NCBI RefSeq assembly: GCF_017315705.1
Contig: NZ_JAFLRF010000009.1
Span: forward strand, 1 to 64,000
DNA from: Trinickia mobilis
Lineage (GTDB): Bacteria > Pseudomonadota > Gammaproteobacteria > Burkholderiales > Burkholderiaceae
Direction: 5' to 3'
DNA length: 64,000 nt
Every line of letters starts with the position of its first letter. The first letter of the stretch is position 1. The position numbers were made by a program, and so were the translations under genes. The notes under the pieces are model-generated. The model was not told the origin of the DNA. It did not search any database and saw nothing but the letters and a program-made list of their open reading frames with translations. Shown piece after piece: positions 24,745 to 32,617 of the stretch.

Positions 24745-26063
24745 CGTTGCTCCGGATTGAAATGCTTCTCGAGGCCTTGCCAGCACTCGTAGTAATTCGC
24801 CTGCAGCTGCGCGGTTTCGAGCGCAAAGCGCGTCGGGCGGATCAGCGTGCGGGTTTCGAACATGAACGCCATCGTGTCGCCGACCTTGTGCGGCTTGCTC
24901 GTATCGCTCGCCGACGCCTTCTCGAACGTTTCGGCATCCGGCCCGTGCCCCGACATGCAGTTGTGCAGGCTGGCGCCGCCCGGCACGAAGCCCTCGGCCT
25001 TCGCGTCGTAGGCGCCGTGCACGAGGCCCATGAATTCGCTCGCGATGTTGCGGTGGTACCAGGGCGGCCGGAACGTGTCCTCGGCCGCGAGCCAGCGCGG
25101 CGGGAAGATCACGAAGTCGACCGTATCGACGCCCGGCGTATCGCTTTGCGCATGCAGCACGAGGAAGATCGACGGGTCCGGGTGGTCGTAGCTGATCGAG
25201 CCGATCGTGTTGAAGCGCCGCAAGTCGTACTTGTACGGCGCGTAGTTGCCGTGCCACGCGACGACATCGAGCGGCGAATGGCCGATGTCCGCGCACCACA
25301 GAATGCCGTTCAGCTTCGCGACCAGTTCGAACGCACCTTCGCGGTCTTCGTAGGCGGCGTGCGGTGTCAGGAAATCGCGCGGGTTGGCGAGACCGTTCGA
25401 GCCGATCGGCCCGAGATCCGGCAGGCGAAAGAGCGCGCCGAAGTTCTCGCAGACGTAGCCGCGCGCCTTGCCGTCCGGCAGCGCGACGGCAAAACGCACG
25501 CCGCGCGGAATCACGGCGATTTCGAGCGGCTCGAGGTCGATGCGCCCCATCTCGGTCAAAATCCGCAAGCGCCCTTCCTGCGGCACGATCAGCAACTCGC
25601 CATCCGCGCTGTAGAAGAAGCGGTCCTGCATCGAACGGTTCGCCGCGTAGAGATGGATCGCGCAGCCGCTCATCGCATCGGCCGAGCCGTTGCCCGCCAT
25701 CGTCACCCAGCCGTCGATGAAGTCCGTCGGCTCCGACGGCATCGGCAGCGGGTCCCAGCGCAGCTGGTTGGGCGGGGTCGGCGGCGCGTCATGGAAGTTC
25801 GCGACGAGCTTGTGCGATTCGAGCGGCGTGAACGGCTGATGCACGGCCGCGGGGCGGATGCGGTACAGCCACGAGCGGCGGTTGTGGCCGCGCGGCGCGG
25901 TGAAGGCCGTGCCGGAGATCTGCTCCGCGTAAAGGCCGTACGGTGCGCGCTGCGGCGAATTGCGGCCGCTCGGCAAGGCGCCCGGCAGCGCCTCGGTCGC
26001 GAATTCGTTCGCGAAGCCGGGCTGATAGCCAGGTTCGATTTCGTGGCGAGAGGAAGTCTGCAT
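24741..26063 (-). CDS. hmgA: Homogentisate 1,2-dioxygenase
   Basis: 440 residues from the ATG at 26063; a further upstream start would add 14 residues outside the conserved N-terminus. It opens the ring of homogentisate to maleylacetoacetate using Fe(II). The iron-site region [14 protein letters not shown] and [12 protein letters not shown] are intact. First gene of the hmgA-fahA operon. The 250-bp upstream gap shared with an EAL-type gene is AT-rich and has two TTACG(C/T)ATAG repeats, which may bind the pathway repressor. Confidence 0.96.
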   Translation of the reverse strand: MQTSSRHEIEPGYQPGFANEFATEALPGALPSGRNSPQRAPYGLYAEQISGTAFTAPRGHNRRSWLYRIRPAAVHQPFTPLESHKLVANFHDAPPTPPNQLRWDPLPMPSEPTDFIDGWVTMAGNGSADAMSGCAIHLYAANRSMQDRFFYSADGELLIVPQEGRLRILTEMGRIDLEPLEIAVIPRGVRFAVALPDGKARGYVCENFGALFRLPDLGPIGSNGLANPRDFLTPHAAYEDREGAFELVAKLNGILWCADIGHSPLDVVAWHGNYAPYKYDLRRFNTIGSISYDHPDPSIFLVLHAQSDTPGVDTVDFVIFPPRWLAAEDTFRPPWYHRNIASEFMGLVHGAYDAKAEGFVPGGASLHNCMSGHGPDAETFEKASASDTSKPHKVGDTMAFMFETRTLIRPTRFALETAQLQANYYECWQGLEKHFNPEQR

Positions 26064-26144
26064 GTCTAGTCTCCGTGGGTTCCCGAGCGGCAACGAAGCG
26101 CTCACGCCGCTCGAAACGCGAGCGGACCGCCGTCGGCCGACAAT

Positions 26145-26177
26145 TTACGCATAGTAAAACCAATTACGTATAGTTAA
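26145..26177. promoter_or_regulatory. Candidate operator repeats upstream of hmgA
   Basis: TTACGCATAGTAA (26145-26157) and TTACGTATAGTTAA (26164-26177) are direct repeats 19 bp apart, each itself partly symmetric around TATA. A related GTTATGCGTATA lies near 26219. They sit about 85-115 bp upstream of hmgA in an AT-rich island. Confidence 0.5.
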
Positions 26178-26313
26178 ATTAACGTAAACCCTAGGTCAAC
26201 GAGCAAACGCTCGAAATCGTTATGCGTATATTTTTCAAAGCAGCGGCGCGCAGACTGATACCATCGACAAACGCGGCCTGTTGCCGCACTTTCGCGCCAT
26301 CTCTACCCCCTCA

Positions 26314-27132
26314 ATGATCCCGTCGACCATTCCCGCGCTCGTCGCCCATGCCGCCGGCCATCCGTTCCTGGGCCGGCACTTGGCGATGGGCGAAGGCGAG
26401 CACAGCGGTTCGGCCTGCGCGCGGTTTCGCGATGTCGAGATCGGCAGCGCCTATGAGCCCATCTTCGACGTCAGCATGCACGGCATCCCGCAGACGCTGA
26501 CGTCGTCGCCCGACAGCGCCGATCGCTTCGGCGACGAACTGGGCTTTCAGGCGGTCACGCGACGGCTCGACGGTACAGCCTTCGACCCGTTCGATACCGT
26601 CGCCGACGACCAGGAACTCGTCGCGCTGGATCGTCTTTCGCGCGCGCTGCACGCGATCAACTTCTTCGGCGCGCGGCGACACGGGCTCCTGTTCCTGCGC
26701 GTGCACGAGCGGCTCTTGAAGAGCGTGAAGTACGACCATGGCCGGCATTTTTCTTCGGTCTTGGTGTCGTTCGGGCTGAACCCGGCGCGGGTCGTGATCG
26801 AACTGCCGAGCGCCGCGGTCGCGCACCGGACGTTTCTCGGCTATCTGACGAAGAGCTACCAGCTCTATGGCTTCAAGGTGGCGGGGAATCTGCCGAACGC
26901 GGGACACATCTTGTCGGTGTCCGATATGGCGCGGCTCGACTTCATCAAGATGGATGCGGGCGCGGCGTTGCGCGATTCAATGGTGAAGCCGCTCGTGGGC
27001 TACGCGAACCGGCTCAAGATTCCGCTCATCTTCAGCCGTGTCGCTGACGAAGCGCAGTTCGACACGCTTCAGCAATACGACGTGCGCTTCGTGCAAGGGC
27101 CGTTGTTCACGACGCACGACCGGGCGGTGTGA
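26314..27132 (+). CDS. Degenerate EAL-domain protein
   Basis: 272 residues from the ATG at 26314; a TTG 33 bp upstream is possible. The whole protein resembles a single EAL domain of c-di-GMP phosphodiesterases. Where active enzymes have E-A-L, this one has Y-E-P-I-F; the D-D-F-G-x-G loop is replaced by V-S-D-M-A-R-L-D-F-I-K-M-D, and Q-G-P-L-F stands for Q-G-Y-x-F near the end. Several metal ligands seem lost, so I expect a non-catalytic c-di-GMP binder or partner protein. No GGDEF, PAS or HTH domain is attached. It is divergent from hmgA and convergent with the IclR gene. Confidence 0.7.
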   Translation: MIPSTIPALVAHAAGHPFLGRHLAMGEGEHSGSACARFRDVEIGSAYEPIFDVSMHGIPQTLTSSPDSADRFGDELGFQAVTRRLDGTAFDPFDTVADDQELVALDRLSRALHAINFFGARRHGLLFLRVHERLLKSVKYDHGRHFSSVLVSFGLNPARVVIELPSAAVAHRTFLGYLTKSYQLYGFKVAGNLPNAGHILSVSDMARLDFIKMDAGAALRDSMVKPLVGYANRLKIPLIFSRVADEAQFDTLQQYDVRFVQGPLFTTHDRAV

Positions 27133-27146
27133 GGCGGGCTCGCCCC

Positions 27147-27956
27147 CTACTCCGCTTGCCCAAGCCGCCGCGCCAGCGCCTTGAGCCTCGGCGCGACGCG
27201 CTCGCGAAACACGTCCTCTCCCATCGACGACGCCGGCCCGCTGCAGCTCAGCACGAGCCAGCGTCCGTCGCGCGGTTCGCGAAACGGCACCGCAACCGCG
27301 TTCACGTCTTCGTGCCAATCGCGAAACGAATAGCAGCAGCGCTCGTCTTCGAACACTTCGATCGCGCGCTCGGCTGCTTTGACGAGCGTGGGAGCGCCGT
27401 CGCCGGCCGCGCGTTTCAACTCGGCAAGGAGCGCCGTGCGGACGTCAAGCGGCTGCACCGCCAGATAGGCGCGGCCCATCGAACTCGTGAGCATCGACAA
27501 GCGCGAGCCCGATGCCAGCCCCAGCGTCAACGCGGTTTCGCTGCGAATCGTCTCCAGATAAATCATGTCCAGCCCGTCGCGGCACCCGAGCGACACCGCG
27601 GCGCCGACTTCGCGTGCAAGCGCACGCATAGGCGGCCGCGCGAGCTCGAGCGTATCGGTGCCCGCGAGCAGCGCGTAGCCGAGCGACAGCACGCCCGCAT
27701 CGAGCGCGTATTTGCCGAGCGCTTCGTCGAAACGCAGGTAGCCGAGCACCGTCAGCGTGTACGCAAGCCGGTTGACCGTCGCCTTCGGCAAACCGGTGCG
27801 CGCGACGAAATCGCGGTTGCCGAGCATCGTCTCGCCGGGCCGGAACGCGCGCAGCAGATCGAGGCCGCGCGCGAGGGCGACGACGAACTTGCGCTCGTCG
27901 ATCGAACCGGGGGAATCGGCGCAATCGTCCAAATCGGACGGAGTGGAAGCGGACAT
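27147..27956 (-). CDS. IclR-family transcriptional regulator of gcdH
   Basis: 269 residues. The N-terminal winged HTH (about 18-80; F-V-V-A-L-A-R-G-L-D-L-L-R-A-F and T-G-L-P-K-A-T-V-N-R-L) and C-terminal IclR effector domain (V-S-L-G-C-R-D-G-L-D-M-I-Y-L-E, S-S-M-G-R-A-Y-L-A, A-V-A-V-P-F) are complete. It is divergent from gcdH, and the 172-bp gap holds a perfect palindrome of the IclR type at 27995-28011. The likely role is control of glutaryl-CoA dehydrogenase (lysine/tryptophan/glutarate breakdown) and of itself. Start at 27956; an alternative start 15 bp upstream exists. Confidence 0.88.
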   Translation of the reverse strand: MSASTPSDLDDCADSPGSIDERKFVVALARGLDLLRAFRPGETMLGNRDFVARTGLPKATVNRLAYTLTVLGYLRFDEALGKYALDAGVLSLGYALLAGTDTLELARPPMRALAREVGAAVSLGCRDGLDMIYLETIRSETALTLGLASGSRLSMLTSSMGRAYLAVQPLDVRTALLAELKRAAGDGAPTLVKAAERAIEVFEDERCCYSFRDWHEDVNAVAVPFREPRDGRWLVLSCSGPASSMGEDVFRERVAPRLKALARRLGQAE

Positions 27957-27994
27957 GGGAGGGTGGTACACTCGGTCGTGGTTTGCAAAACATT

Positions 27995-28011
27995 GTTCCG
28001 CATAGCGGAAC
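27995..28011. promoter_or_regulatory. IclR-type operator between the regulator and gcdH
   Basis: GTTCCGCATAGCGGAAC: perfect 7-bp arms around ATA. IclR-family operators are often of this GTTCCG...CGGAAC form. About 40 bp upstream of the IclR start, where it could repress both divergent genes. Confidence 0.75.
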
Positions 28012-28021
28012 TACAGTCAAG

Positions 28022-28064
28022 TATGAGACCAGCACTAAGTGCTAAAGCGCAAAGTCTGATCGAC
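28022..28064 (+). repeat. Family A palindromic repeat, degraded copy
   Basis: Right half (core plus AGTCTGATC at 28053-28061 and CGACC) matches the next copy exactly. The left arm is degraded (GACCAGCACT). Confidence 0.7.
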
Positions 28065-28069
28065 CGCGA

Positions 28070-28113
28070 TGCATGGGATCAGACTAAGCGCTAAAGCGCA
28101 AAGTCTGATCGAC
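28070..28113 (+). repeat. Family A palindromic repeat abutting the gcdH ribosome site
   Basis: TGCATGGG, arm GATCAGACT (28077-28085), core, arm AGTCTGATC (28102-28110), ATCGAC. CAGGAG, the gcdH ribosome site, begins two bases after it. Confidence 0.9.
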
Positions 28114-28128
28114 ACAGGAGATACCGCC

Positions 28129-29319
28129 ATGGCCGACGCCGCCCAGTTCCAGTGGGACGACCCGCTGCTTTTGAACCAGCAACTCACCGAAGACGAACGC
28201 ATGGTGCGCGACGCCGCGCAGGCGTACGCGCAGGACAAGCTCCGGCCGCGCGTCACCGAAGCGTTCCGCCACGAACGAACGGACGTCGAGATCTTCCGCG
28301 AGATGGGCGAGCTGGGTCTCCTGGGTCCGACGATCCCCGAGCAGTACGGCGGCCCGGGCCTGAACTACGTGAGCTACGGCCTGATCGCGCGCGAGGTGGA
28401 GCGTGTGGATTCGGGCTACCGGTCGATGATGTCGGTGCAGTCGTCGCTCGTGATGGTGCCGATCTTCGAATTCGGCTCGGATGCGCAGAAGGCCAAGTAC
28501 CTCCCCAAGCTCGCCACCGGCGAATGGATCGGCTGCTTCGGCCTCACGGAGCCGAACCACGGTTCCGATCCGGGCAGCATGGTGACGCGCGCGAAGAAGG
28601 TCGACGGCGGCTATTCGCTGTCGGGCTCGAAGATGTGGATCACGAATTCGCCCATCGCCGACGTGTTCGTCGTCTGGGCGAAGCTCGAGGAAAATGGCCA
28701 GGACACGATTCGCGGCTTCATTCTCGAGAAGGGCTGGAAGGGCCTCTCCGCCCCGGCGATTCACGGCAAGGTCGGCCTGCGCGCGTCGATCACCGGCGAG
28801 ATCGTGCTCGACGAAGTGTTCGTGCCCGAAGAGAACCTGATGCCGAATGTGAGCGGCCTGCGCGGCCCGTTCACCTGCCTGAACTCCGCGCGCTACGGCA
28901 TTGCGTGGGGCGCGCTCGGCGCGGCGGAGGCCTGCTGGCACACCGCGCGGCAATACGTGCTCGACCGCAAGCAGTTCGGCCGCCCGCTCGCCGCCAATCA
29001 ATTGATCCAGAAGAAGCTCGCCGACATGCAGACCGAAATCACGCTCGGCCTGCAAGGCGTGCTGCGCTTGGGGCGAATGAAGGATGAAGGGACCGCCGCC
29101 ACCGAAATCACGTCGATCATGAAGCGCAATTCGTGCGGCAAGGCGCTCGACATCGCGCGGCTCGCGCGCGACATGCTGGGCGGCAACGGCATTTCAGACG
29201 AATTCAACGTCGCGCGCCACCTGGTCAATCTCGAGGTCGTGAACACGTACGAAGGCACACACGATATTCACGCGCTGATTCTCGGACGCGCGCAAACGGG
29301 GATTCAGGCCTTCTTCTGA
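28129..29319 (+). CDS. gcdH: Glutaryl-CoA dehydrogenase
   Basis: 396 residues, standard length. FAD enzyme that oxidises and decarboxylates glutaryl-CoA to crotonyl-CoA in lysine and tryptophan degradation. Acyl-CoA dehydrogenase motifs are present: [25 protein letters not shown], and the catalytic base region [21 protein letters not shown] and the Arg of [10 protein letters not shown] fit the glutaryl-CoA subtype. The ATG at 28129 has AGGAGAT 8 bp upstream; the open frame running further upstream only covers repeats. The divergent IclR gene probably regulates it. No CoA-transferase gene follows. Confidence 0.95.
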   Translation: MADAAQFQWDDPLLLNQQLTEDERMVRDAAQAYAQDKLRPRVTEAFRHERTDVEIFREMGELGLLGPTIPEQYGGPGLNYVSYGLIAREVERVDSGYRSMMSVQSSLVMVPIFEFGSDAQKAKYLPKLATGEWIGCFGLTEPNHGSDPGSMVTRAKKVDGGYSLSGSKMWITNSPIADVFVVWAKLEENGQDTIRGFILEKGWKGLSAPAIHGKVGLRASITGEIVLDEVFVPEENLMPNVSGLRGPFTCLNSARYGIAWGALGAAEACWHTARQYVLDRKQFGRPLAANQLIQKKLADMQTEITLGLQGVLRLGRMKDEGTAATEITSIMKRNSCGKALDIARLARDMLGGNGISDEFNVARHLVNLEVVNTYEGTHDIHALILGRAQTGIQAFF

Positions 29320-29332
29320 TTCTGCCGAGTCC

Positions 29333-29367
29333 GGTGGATGCGCGAGCGCCCTGCTCACGCATCCACC
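29333..29367. terminator. Hairpin between convergent gcdH and peroxiredoxin genes
   Basis: GGTGGATGCG (29333-29342) pairs perfectly with CGCATCCACC (29358-29367), loop 15 nt. There is no T-tract. Probable shared terminator or end-stabilising hairpin. Confidence 0.55.
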
Positions 29368-29377
29368 GCGCGCCGCT

Positions 29378-30016
29378 TTACTTGTTCGGCTGCGGCGTAA
29401 GCCGCAGATACGGCCGCAGCGCCTTGTAGCCCTTCGGGAATTTCTGCTTGATGACTTCCTCGTCCTTCAGCGACGGGACGATCACGACATCGTCGCCCTG
29501 CTTCCAGTTGCCGGGCGTCGCGACCTGGTAGTTGTCGGTCAACTGCAGCGAATCGATCACGCGCAGCACTTCGTCGAAATTGCGGCCGGTGCTCGCCGGA
29601 TACGTGATGATGAGGCGCACCTTCTTCTTCGGATCGATCACGAAAAGCGAACGCACGGTCAGCGTCTCGTTCGCGTTCGGATGGATCATGTCGTAAAGCT
29701 GCGAGACCTTGCGGTCGCCGTCGGCGAGGATCGGAAAGCCGACGCTCGCGGCCTGCGTCTCATTGATGTCCTTGATCCATTCGACGTGCGACTCGGCGGA
29801 ATCGACCGACAGTGCGATCGTCTTCACGTTGCGCTTCTCGAATTCGCTCGCGAGCTTCGCGGTCAGGCCGAGCTCCGTCGTGCAGACCGGCGTGAAATCC
29901 GCCGGATGCGAAAAAAGCACGCCCCAACTGCCGCCGAGCCATTCGTGAAACTTGATGCGGCCGATGCTCGATGCCTGCTCGAAATCCGGTGCGATATCGC
30001 CAAGACGTAGACTCAT
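29378..30016 (-). CDS. 1-Cys peroxiredoxin (Prx6 subfamily)
   Basis: 212 residues. Reduces peroxides in the cytosol through one peroxidatic cysteine. F-S-H-P-A-D-F-T-P-V-C-T-T-E-L puts it at Cys45; the long C-terminal domain with P-A-S-T-G-R-N-F-D-E-V-L-R is typical of the Prx6/AhpC-TSA 1-Cys group. No second conserved Cys is seen. Start at 30016 has AGGAG 8 bp upstream; the longer open frame beyond it is not conserved. Single gene, convergent with gcdH. Confidence 0.9.
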   Translation of the reverse strand: MSLRLGDIAPDFEQASSIGRIKFHEWLGGSWGVLFSHPADFTPVCTTELGLTAKLASEFEKRNVKTIALSVDSAESHVEWIKDINETQAASVGFPILADGDRKVSQLYDMIHPNANETLTVRSLFVIDPKKKVRLIITYPASTGRNFDEVLRVIDSLQLTDNYQVATPGNWKQGDDVVIVPSLKDEEVIKQKFPKGYKALRPYLRLTPQPNK

Positions 30017-30334
30017 AGGGGCTCCTTGAAGGTCCGGGAAAGCCGCGCTCGCGCAAAACGAGCGACGGTTCGTCGAAACCACGAATATACGGAAATCGGC
30101 GCGCTCAACGAACGAATATTCCGTCACATCGACATTATTTTTTGTAATGCCTCCATATTTGAGAGAAACTTTTCGGGTCGCATCAACTCAATTCCACCCG
30201 TGCTCGGCCAGCCGGCGCGCGCCGGCGTGCTCGGAACACACCGTGCGTGAACGGCACACATTAGGGGTGCCATGCTCGCCAGCCGCCGCTAGTTTGGTTA
30301 CGATGTTCGCGTGGCACGACAAAAGGGAGCTGTA
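30017..30334. other. Divergent intergenic region, peroxiredoxin and ElaB-like genes
   Basis: 318 bp, AT-rich around 30080-30180. Promoters for both flanking genes must lie here, but I cannot single out convincing -35/-10 pairs. A GGCGCGCGCC self-complementary stretch lies near 30212. No ORF with a ribosome site. Confidence 0.4.
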
Positions 30335-30637
30335 ATGTCAGAAGTCAACAAGGAGAGATTGATGTCCGATATCAAAACCGTTCTCGCGGATGCCGAGGAC
30401 CTGTTGAAGCAAGCCGCGAGCGCTACGGGCGAACGTGCCTCGGAACTGCGCGAAACCGCGCTGAGCCGCCTCAAACAGGCCAGGGAAAAGGCAGCGGACG
30501 TCCAGGTCGTTGTCGTCGAGAAGGGTAAAAAGGCCGTCCGCGCCACCGACGACTACGTGCACGAGCATCCGTGGACGTCCATCGGCATCGCTGCCGGCGT
30601 CGGTGTTCTGGTCGGCCTCTTGATCAATCGCAAGTAA
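30335..30637 (+). CDS. ElaB/YqjD/DUF883-family membrane-anchored ribosome-associated protein
   Basis: 100 residues. A charged amphipathic coiled-coil region (about 1-75) is followed by the strongly conserved H-E-H-P-W-T-S-I-G-I-A-A-G-V-G-V-L-V-G-L-type tail, a C-terminal transmembrane anchor with two glycine-zipper repeats, ending in Arg-Lys. E. coli homologues (YqjD, ElaB) are inner-membrane proteins made in stationary phase that bind ribosomes. Start at 30335 has a GGGAG ribosome site. First of three co-directional genes resembling the E. coli yqjD-yqjE-yqjK set. Confidence 0.88.
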   Translation: MSEVNKERLMSDIKTVLADAEDLLKQAASATGERASELRETALSRLKQAREKAADVQVVVVEKGKKAVRATDDYVHEHPWTSIGIAAGVGVLVGLLINRK

Positions 30638-30774
30638 GAAAGGCCCCAAGCAGGCGAACGCCTGTCAGGCAAGCCGAGCCATCGAACGGCCTGCCCGCAG
30701 CCACGGGCGAACCGGCGCACGAACTGCCGGTCGCCTTCTCTTGGTGCATCTGCCGCACGCCTCGCGCACAAGCC

Positions 30775-31164
30775 ATGTCAAACGAAGAAACACAATCGCA
30801 ACACGCACAACATGGGCCATTGCGTCGGATGTTGGGCTCCGTATTTGCGCTGTTGCAGACGCGGCTCGAACTGCTCGGAATCGAACTCGCGGAAGAAAAG
30901 GAACGCCTGCTCGTGGTGCTCTTTCTCGGCCTGGCCGCGATGATGCTCGGCATGATGGCGCTCGTCAGCCTGACCGTGCTGATCGCGATCGCGTTCTGGG
31001 ACACCTATCGCTGGCAGGCGCTTGCGGGCATCACGATCGTCTACGCACTCGCCGCGCTCGTTTGCGCGCTGCGGGCGCGCTCCGGGTTGCGCGACGCGCC
31101 GCTCGTCTTCGAAGGCCTGCTCGAAGAATTCGAGAAGGACCGCGAAGCATTCCGCAAACCGTGA
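30775..31164 (+). CDS. YqjE-like phage-holin-family membrane protein
   Basis: 129 residues with two adjacent hydrophobic helices (about 47-75 and 83-103). L-Q-T-R-L-E-L-L-G-I-E-L-A-E-E-K-E-R precedes them and is the conserved YqjE/DUF1469 signature. Placed 137 bp after the DUF883 gene. Despite the Pfam holin-superfamily label this is a chromosomal housekeeping or stress membrane protein, not a phage gene. Likely partners the preceding gene. Confidence 0.8.
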   Translation: MSNEETQSQHAQHGPLRRMLGSVFALLQTRLELLGIELAEEKERLLVVLFLGLAAMMLGMMALVSLTVLIAIAFWDTYRWQALAGITIVYALAALVCALRARSGLRDAPLVFEGLLEEFEKDREAFRKP

Positions 31165-31205
31165 GCGCAGGCTCCGAATCCCCCTGAATCGTCACGCACT
31201 CGCCC

Positions 31206-31670
31206 ATGAGCCAGAACTCTTCGGATTCCGCAGTTCGCCGCAAGCGCACCTTCTCGAAAGACTTGAGCGCGCCGCAACTGCGCGCGGTACGTAAGGAAAT
31301 ATTGCTGTTGCGCGCAGACGTCGAACGTGCGGAGCTCCGGCAAGCGACCGCGGACCTGCGGCGGAATGTTTCGAATTTCAGTTGGCTCAAGCTGCTTGTG
31401 CCCGGTTTTGGCTTCAAACAACTGCGCGGCTCGGGCAAAGGCCTCAACGCGAGTCTCAGCGAACTTGTCGCGCAATATCCGCTCGTCAGTTCGATCGCTT
31501 CGATGCTGCTCGCGAAGCCGCTTCGCGGCGTCCTCAAGGCCGGCATAAAGCCCGCGTTCAAGTGGGGCGGCCTCGGTCTCGCGCTCTGGGAAGCGTATCG
31601 AATCTGGCGGCAAATCAAGCAAAACAAGGCACGTCAAGACGATGACGACGGCGTCACGTCGTCTTCGTAG
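31206..31670 (+). CDS. YqjK-position hypothetical protein
   Basis: 154 residues. Basic N-terminus with a likely coiled coil (about 20-55), a hydrophobic middle (about 92-118, with Ser/Ala/Leu and Gly), an amphipathic segment with Trp, and an acidic Asp-rich end. It sits third in the DUF883-yqjE cluster, 41 bp after yqjE, and probably acts with them at the inner membrane. I do not recognise a named family with certainty. Its stop is 27 bp from the convergent pilE stop. Confidence 0.7.
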   Translation: MSQNSSDSAVRRKRTFSKDLSAPQLRAVRKEILLLRADVERAELRQATADLRRNVSNFSWLKLLVPGFGFKQLRGSGKGLNASLSELVAQYPLVSSIASMLLAKPLRGVLKAGIKPAFKWGGLGLALWEAYRIWRQIKQNKARQDDDDGVTSSS

Positions 31671-31697
31671 CTTCGCCTTCTGCATCCGCGACCGCTT

Positions 31698-32141
31698 TCA
31701 GCGCGTGTACCAGCAATCGTCTGTGCTTGGCGCGCCGTCTTTAGCGACGGCACCGTTCGACCGCGTGCCGGCCGCATCAAGCCTGTACGTGCCGCACGTG
31801 TCGTCACGCATCGGCCCGGTATCGACGGGCCTTGCTTCCACCGCATAGCCGCCGTTGACCTCGTCTCCCGGCTCGAGCCGCAGCCGGTAAATCGCCGTGC
31901 CGTATTGCGGAGACTGGTCGAGCCCGCTCGGCAATGCCGTAACGCCGGCGAAGGCATTCGCTTCGATGTATTGCGCCGCGCGATAGACAGCGGCCGCAGC
32001 ATCGATTCGATAGCCGCGCGCCACGTGGCTCCAATACGAAGGAATGGCGTATGCAGCCAGAATCGCGACGATCGCCACCGCGATGACCAGTTCGAGCATC
32101 GTGACGCCGTTACGGCGCCGCCGATACGGATTGGCCCTCAT
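31698..32141 (-). CDS. pilE: Minor type IV pilin, PilE-like
   Basis: 147 residues. A short basic leader ends in Gly, with cleavage before V-T-M-L-E-L-V-I-A-V-A-I-V-A-I-L-A-A; Glu5 of the mature protein is kept. The P-S-Y-W-S-H-V-A-R-G-Y-R motif after the helix and two C-terminal Cys (disulfide-loop region) fit PilE-type minor pilins. Last gene of fimT-pilV-pilW-pilX-pilE; its start overlaps the pilX stop (ATGA). These pilins prime pilus assembly at the inner membrane. Confidence 0.88.
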   Translation of the reverse strand: MRANPYRRRRNGVTMLELVIAVAIVAILAAYAIPSYWSHVARGYRIDAAAAVYRAAQYIEANAFAGVTALPSGLDQSPQYGTAIYRLRLEPGDEVNGGYAVEARPVDTGPMRDDTCGTYRLDAAGTRSNGAVAKDGAPSTDDCWYTR

Positions 32142-32617
32142 GATGGGCTCGCGACGATGCGCCGCCAGCGCGCTTCTGTCATCGCCCCTTCATGAAAAAC
32201 GATTTCAAACTGCAGCCAGACCTGCGTCGCCGGGCTCGCGCCGAAGCCACGCGCCGTCAGCAGATAAGCCTCTGCTTGCGGGCGGCTGACGAGCTTCCAT
32301 GCTTCGATCAGACAACGCGGCGCTCGCGCCGAGCCCGGCCATTGCGGGCGTGGCGTGAACGCGAACGGCCCGTCGAATGCGCTCGCGCGCTTCCACTCGG
32401 CTGGCTCGCGGTCGACGGGCGGCATGCTCGGCGCTACGCCGGCGCGCAGCGCACGGGTGCAGAGTTTGAGCGCGCCGTCGGCTGCATGGAACGCTTGCAG
32501 ATAGTCATGCATGTTGGCGGCGCGCCGCATATTTGCGGTCGAAGTATCGAGCCATGCCGCGGACGTCGCCAGCATCATCGACGAAATCGTCAGGACGATC
32601 GGTAGCGCGACGCTCAT
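32138..32617 (-). CDS. pilX: Minor pilin PilX-like, without prepilin leader
   Basis: 159 residues. The N-terminal S-V-A-L-P-I-V-L-T-I-S-S-M-M-L-A-T-S-A-A-W resembles the membrane helix of PilX proteins. Normal PilX starts with a basic leader ending in Gly; here the helix begins right after Met, and an in-frame TAA lies six codons upstream, so no alternative start can supply a leader. The start codon overlaps the pilW stop. It may be a 5'-truncated or frameshifted pilX, or may work without prepilin peptidase processing. Neighbours pilW and pilE leave little doubt about the gene's identity. Confidence 0.75.
   Translation of the reverse strand: MSVALPIVLTISSMMLATSAAWLDTSTANMRRAANMHDYLQAFHAADGALKLCTRALRAGVAPSMPPVDREPAEWKRASAFDGPFAFTPRPQWPGSARAPRCLIEAWKLVSRPQAEAYLLTARGFGASPATQVWLQFEIVFHEGAMTEARWRRIVASPS

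Noticed and set aside
30775..31164. Phage holin
   Set aside because: The protein belongs to the YqjE group and sits with an ElaB/YqjD-type gene; no lysis or phage genes are around.
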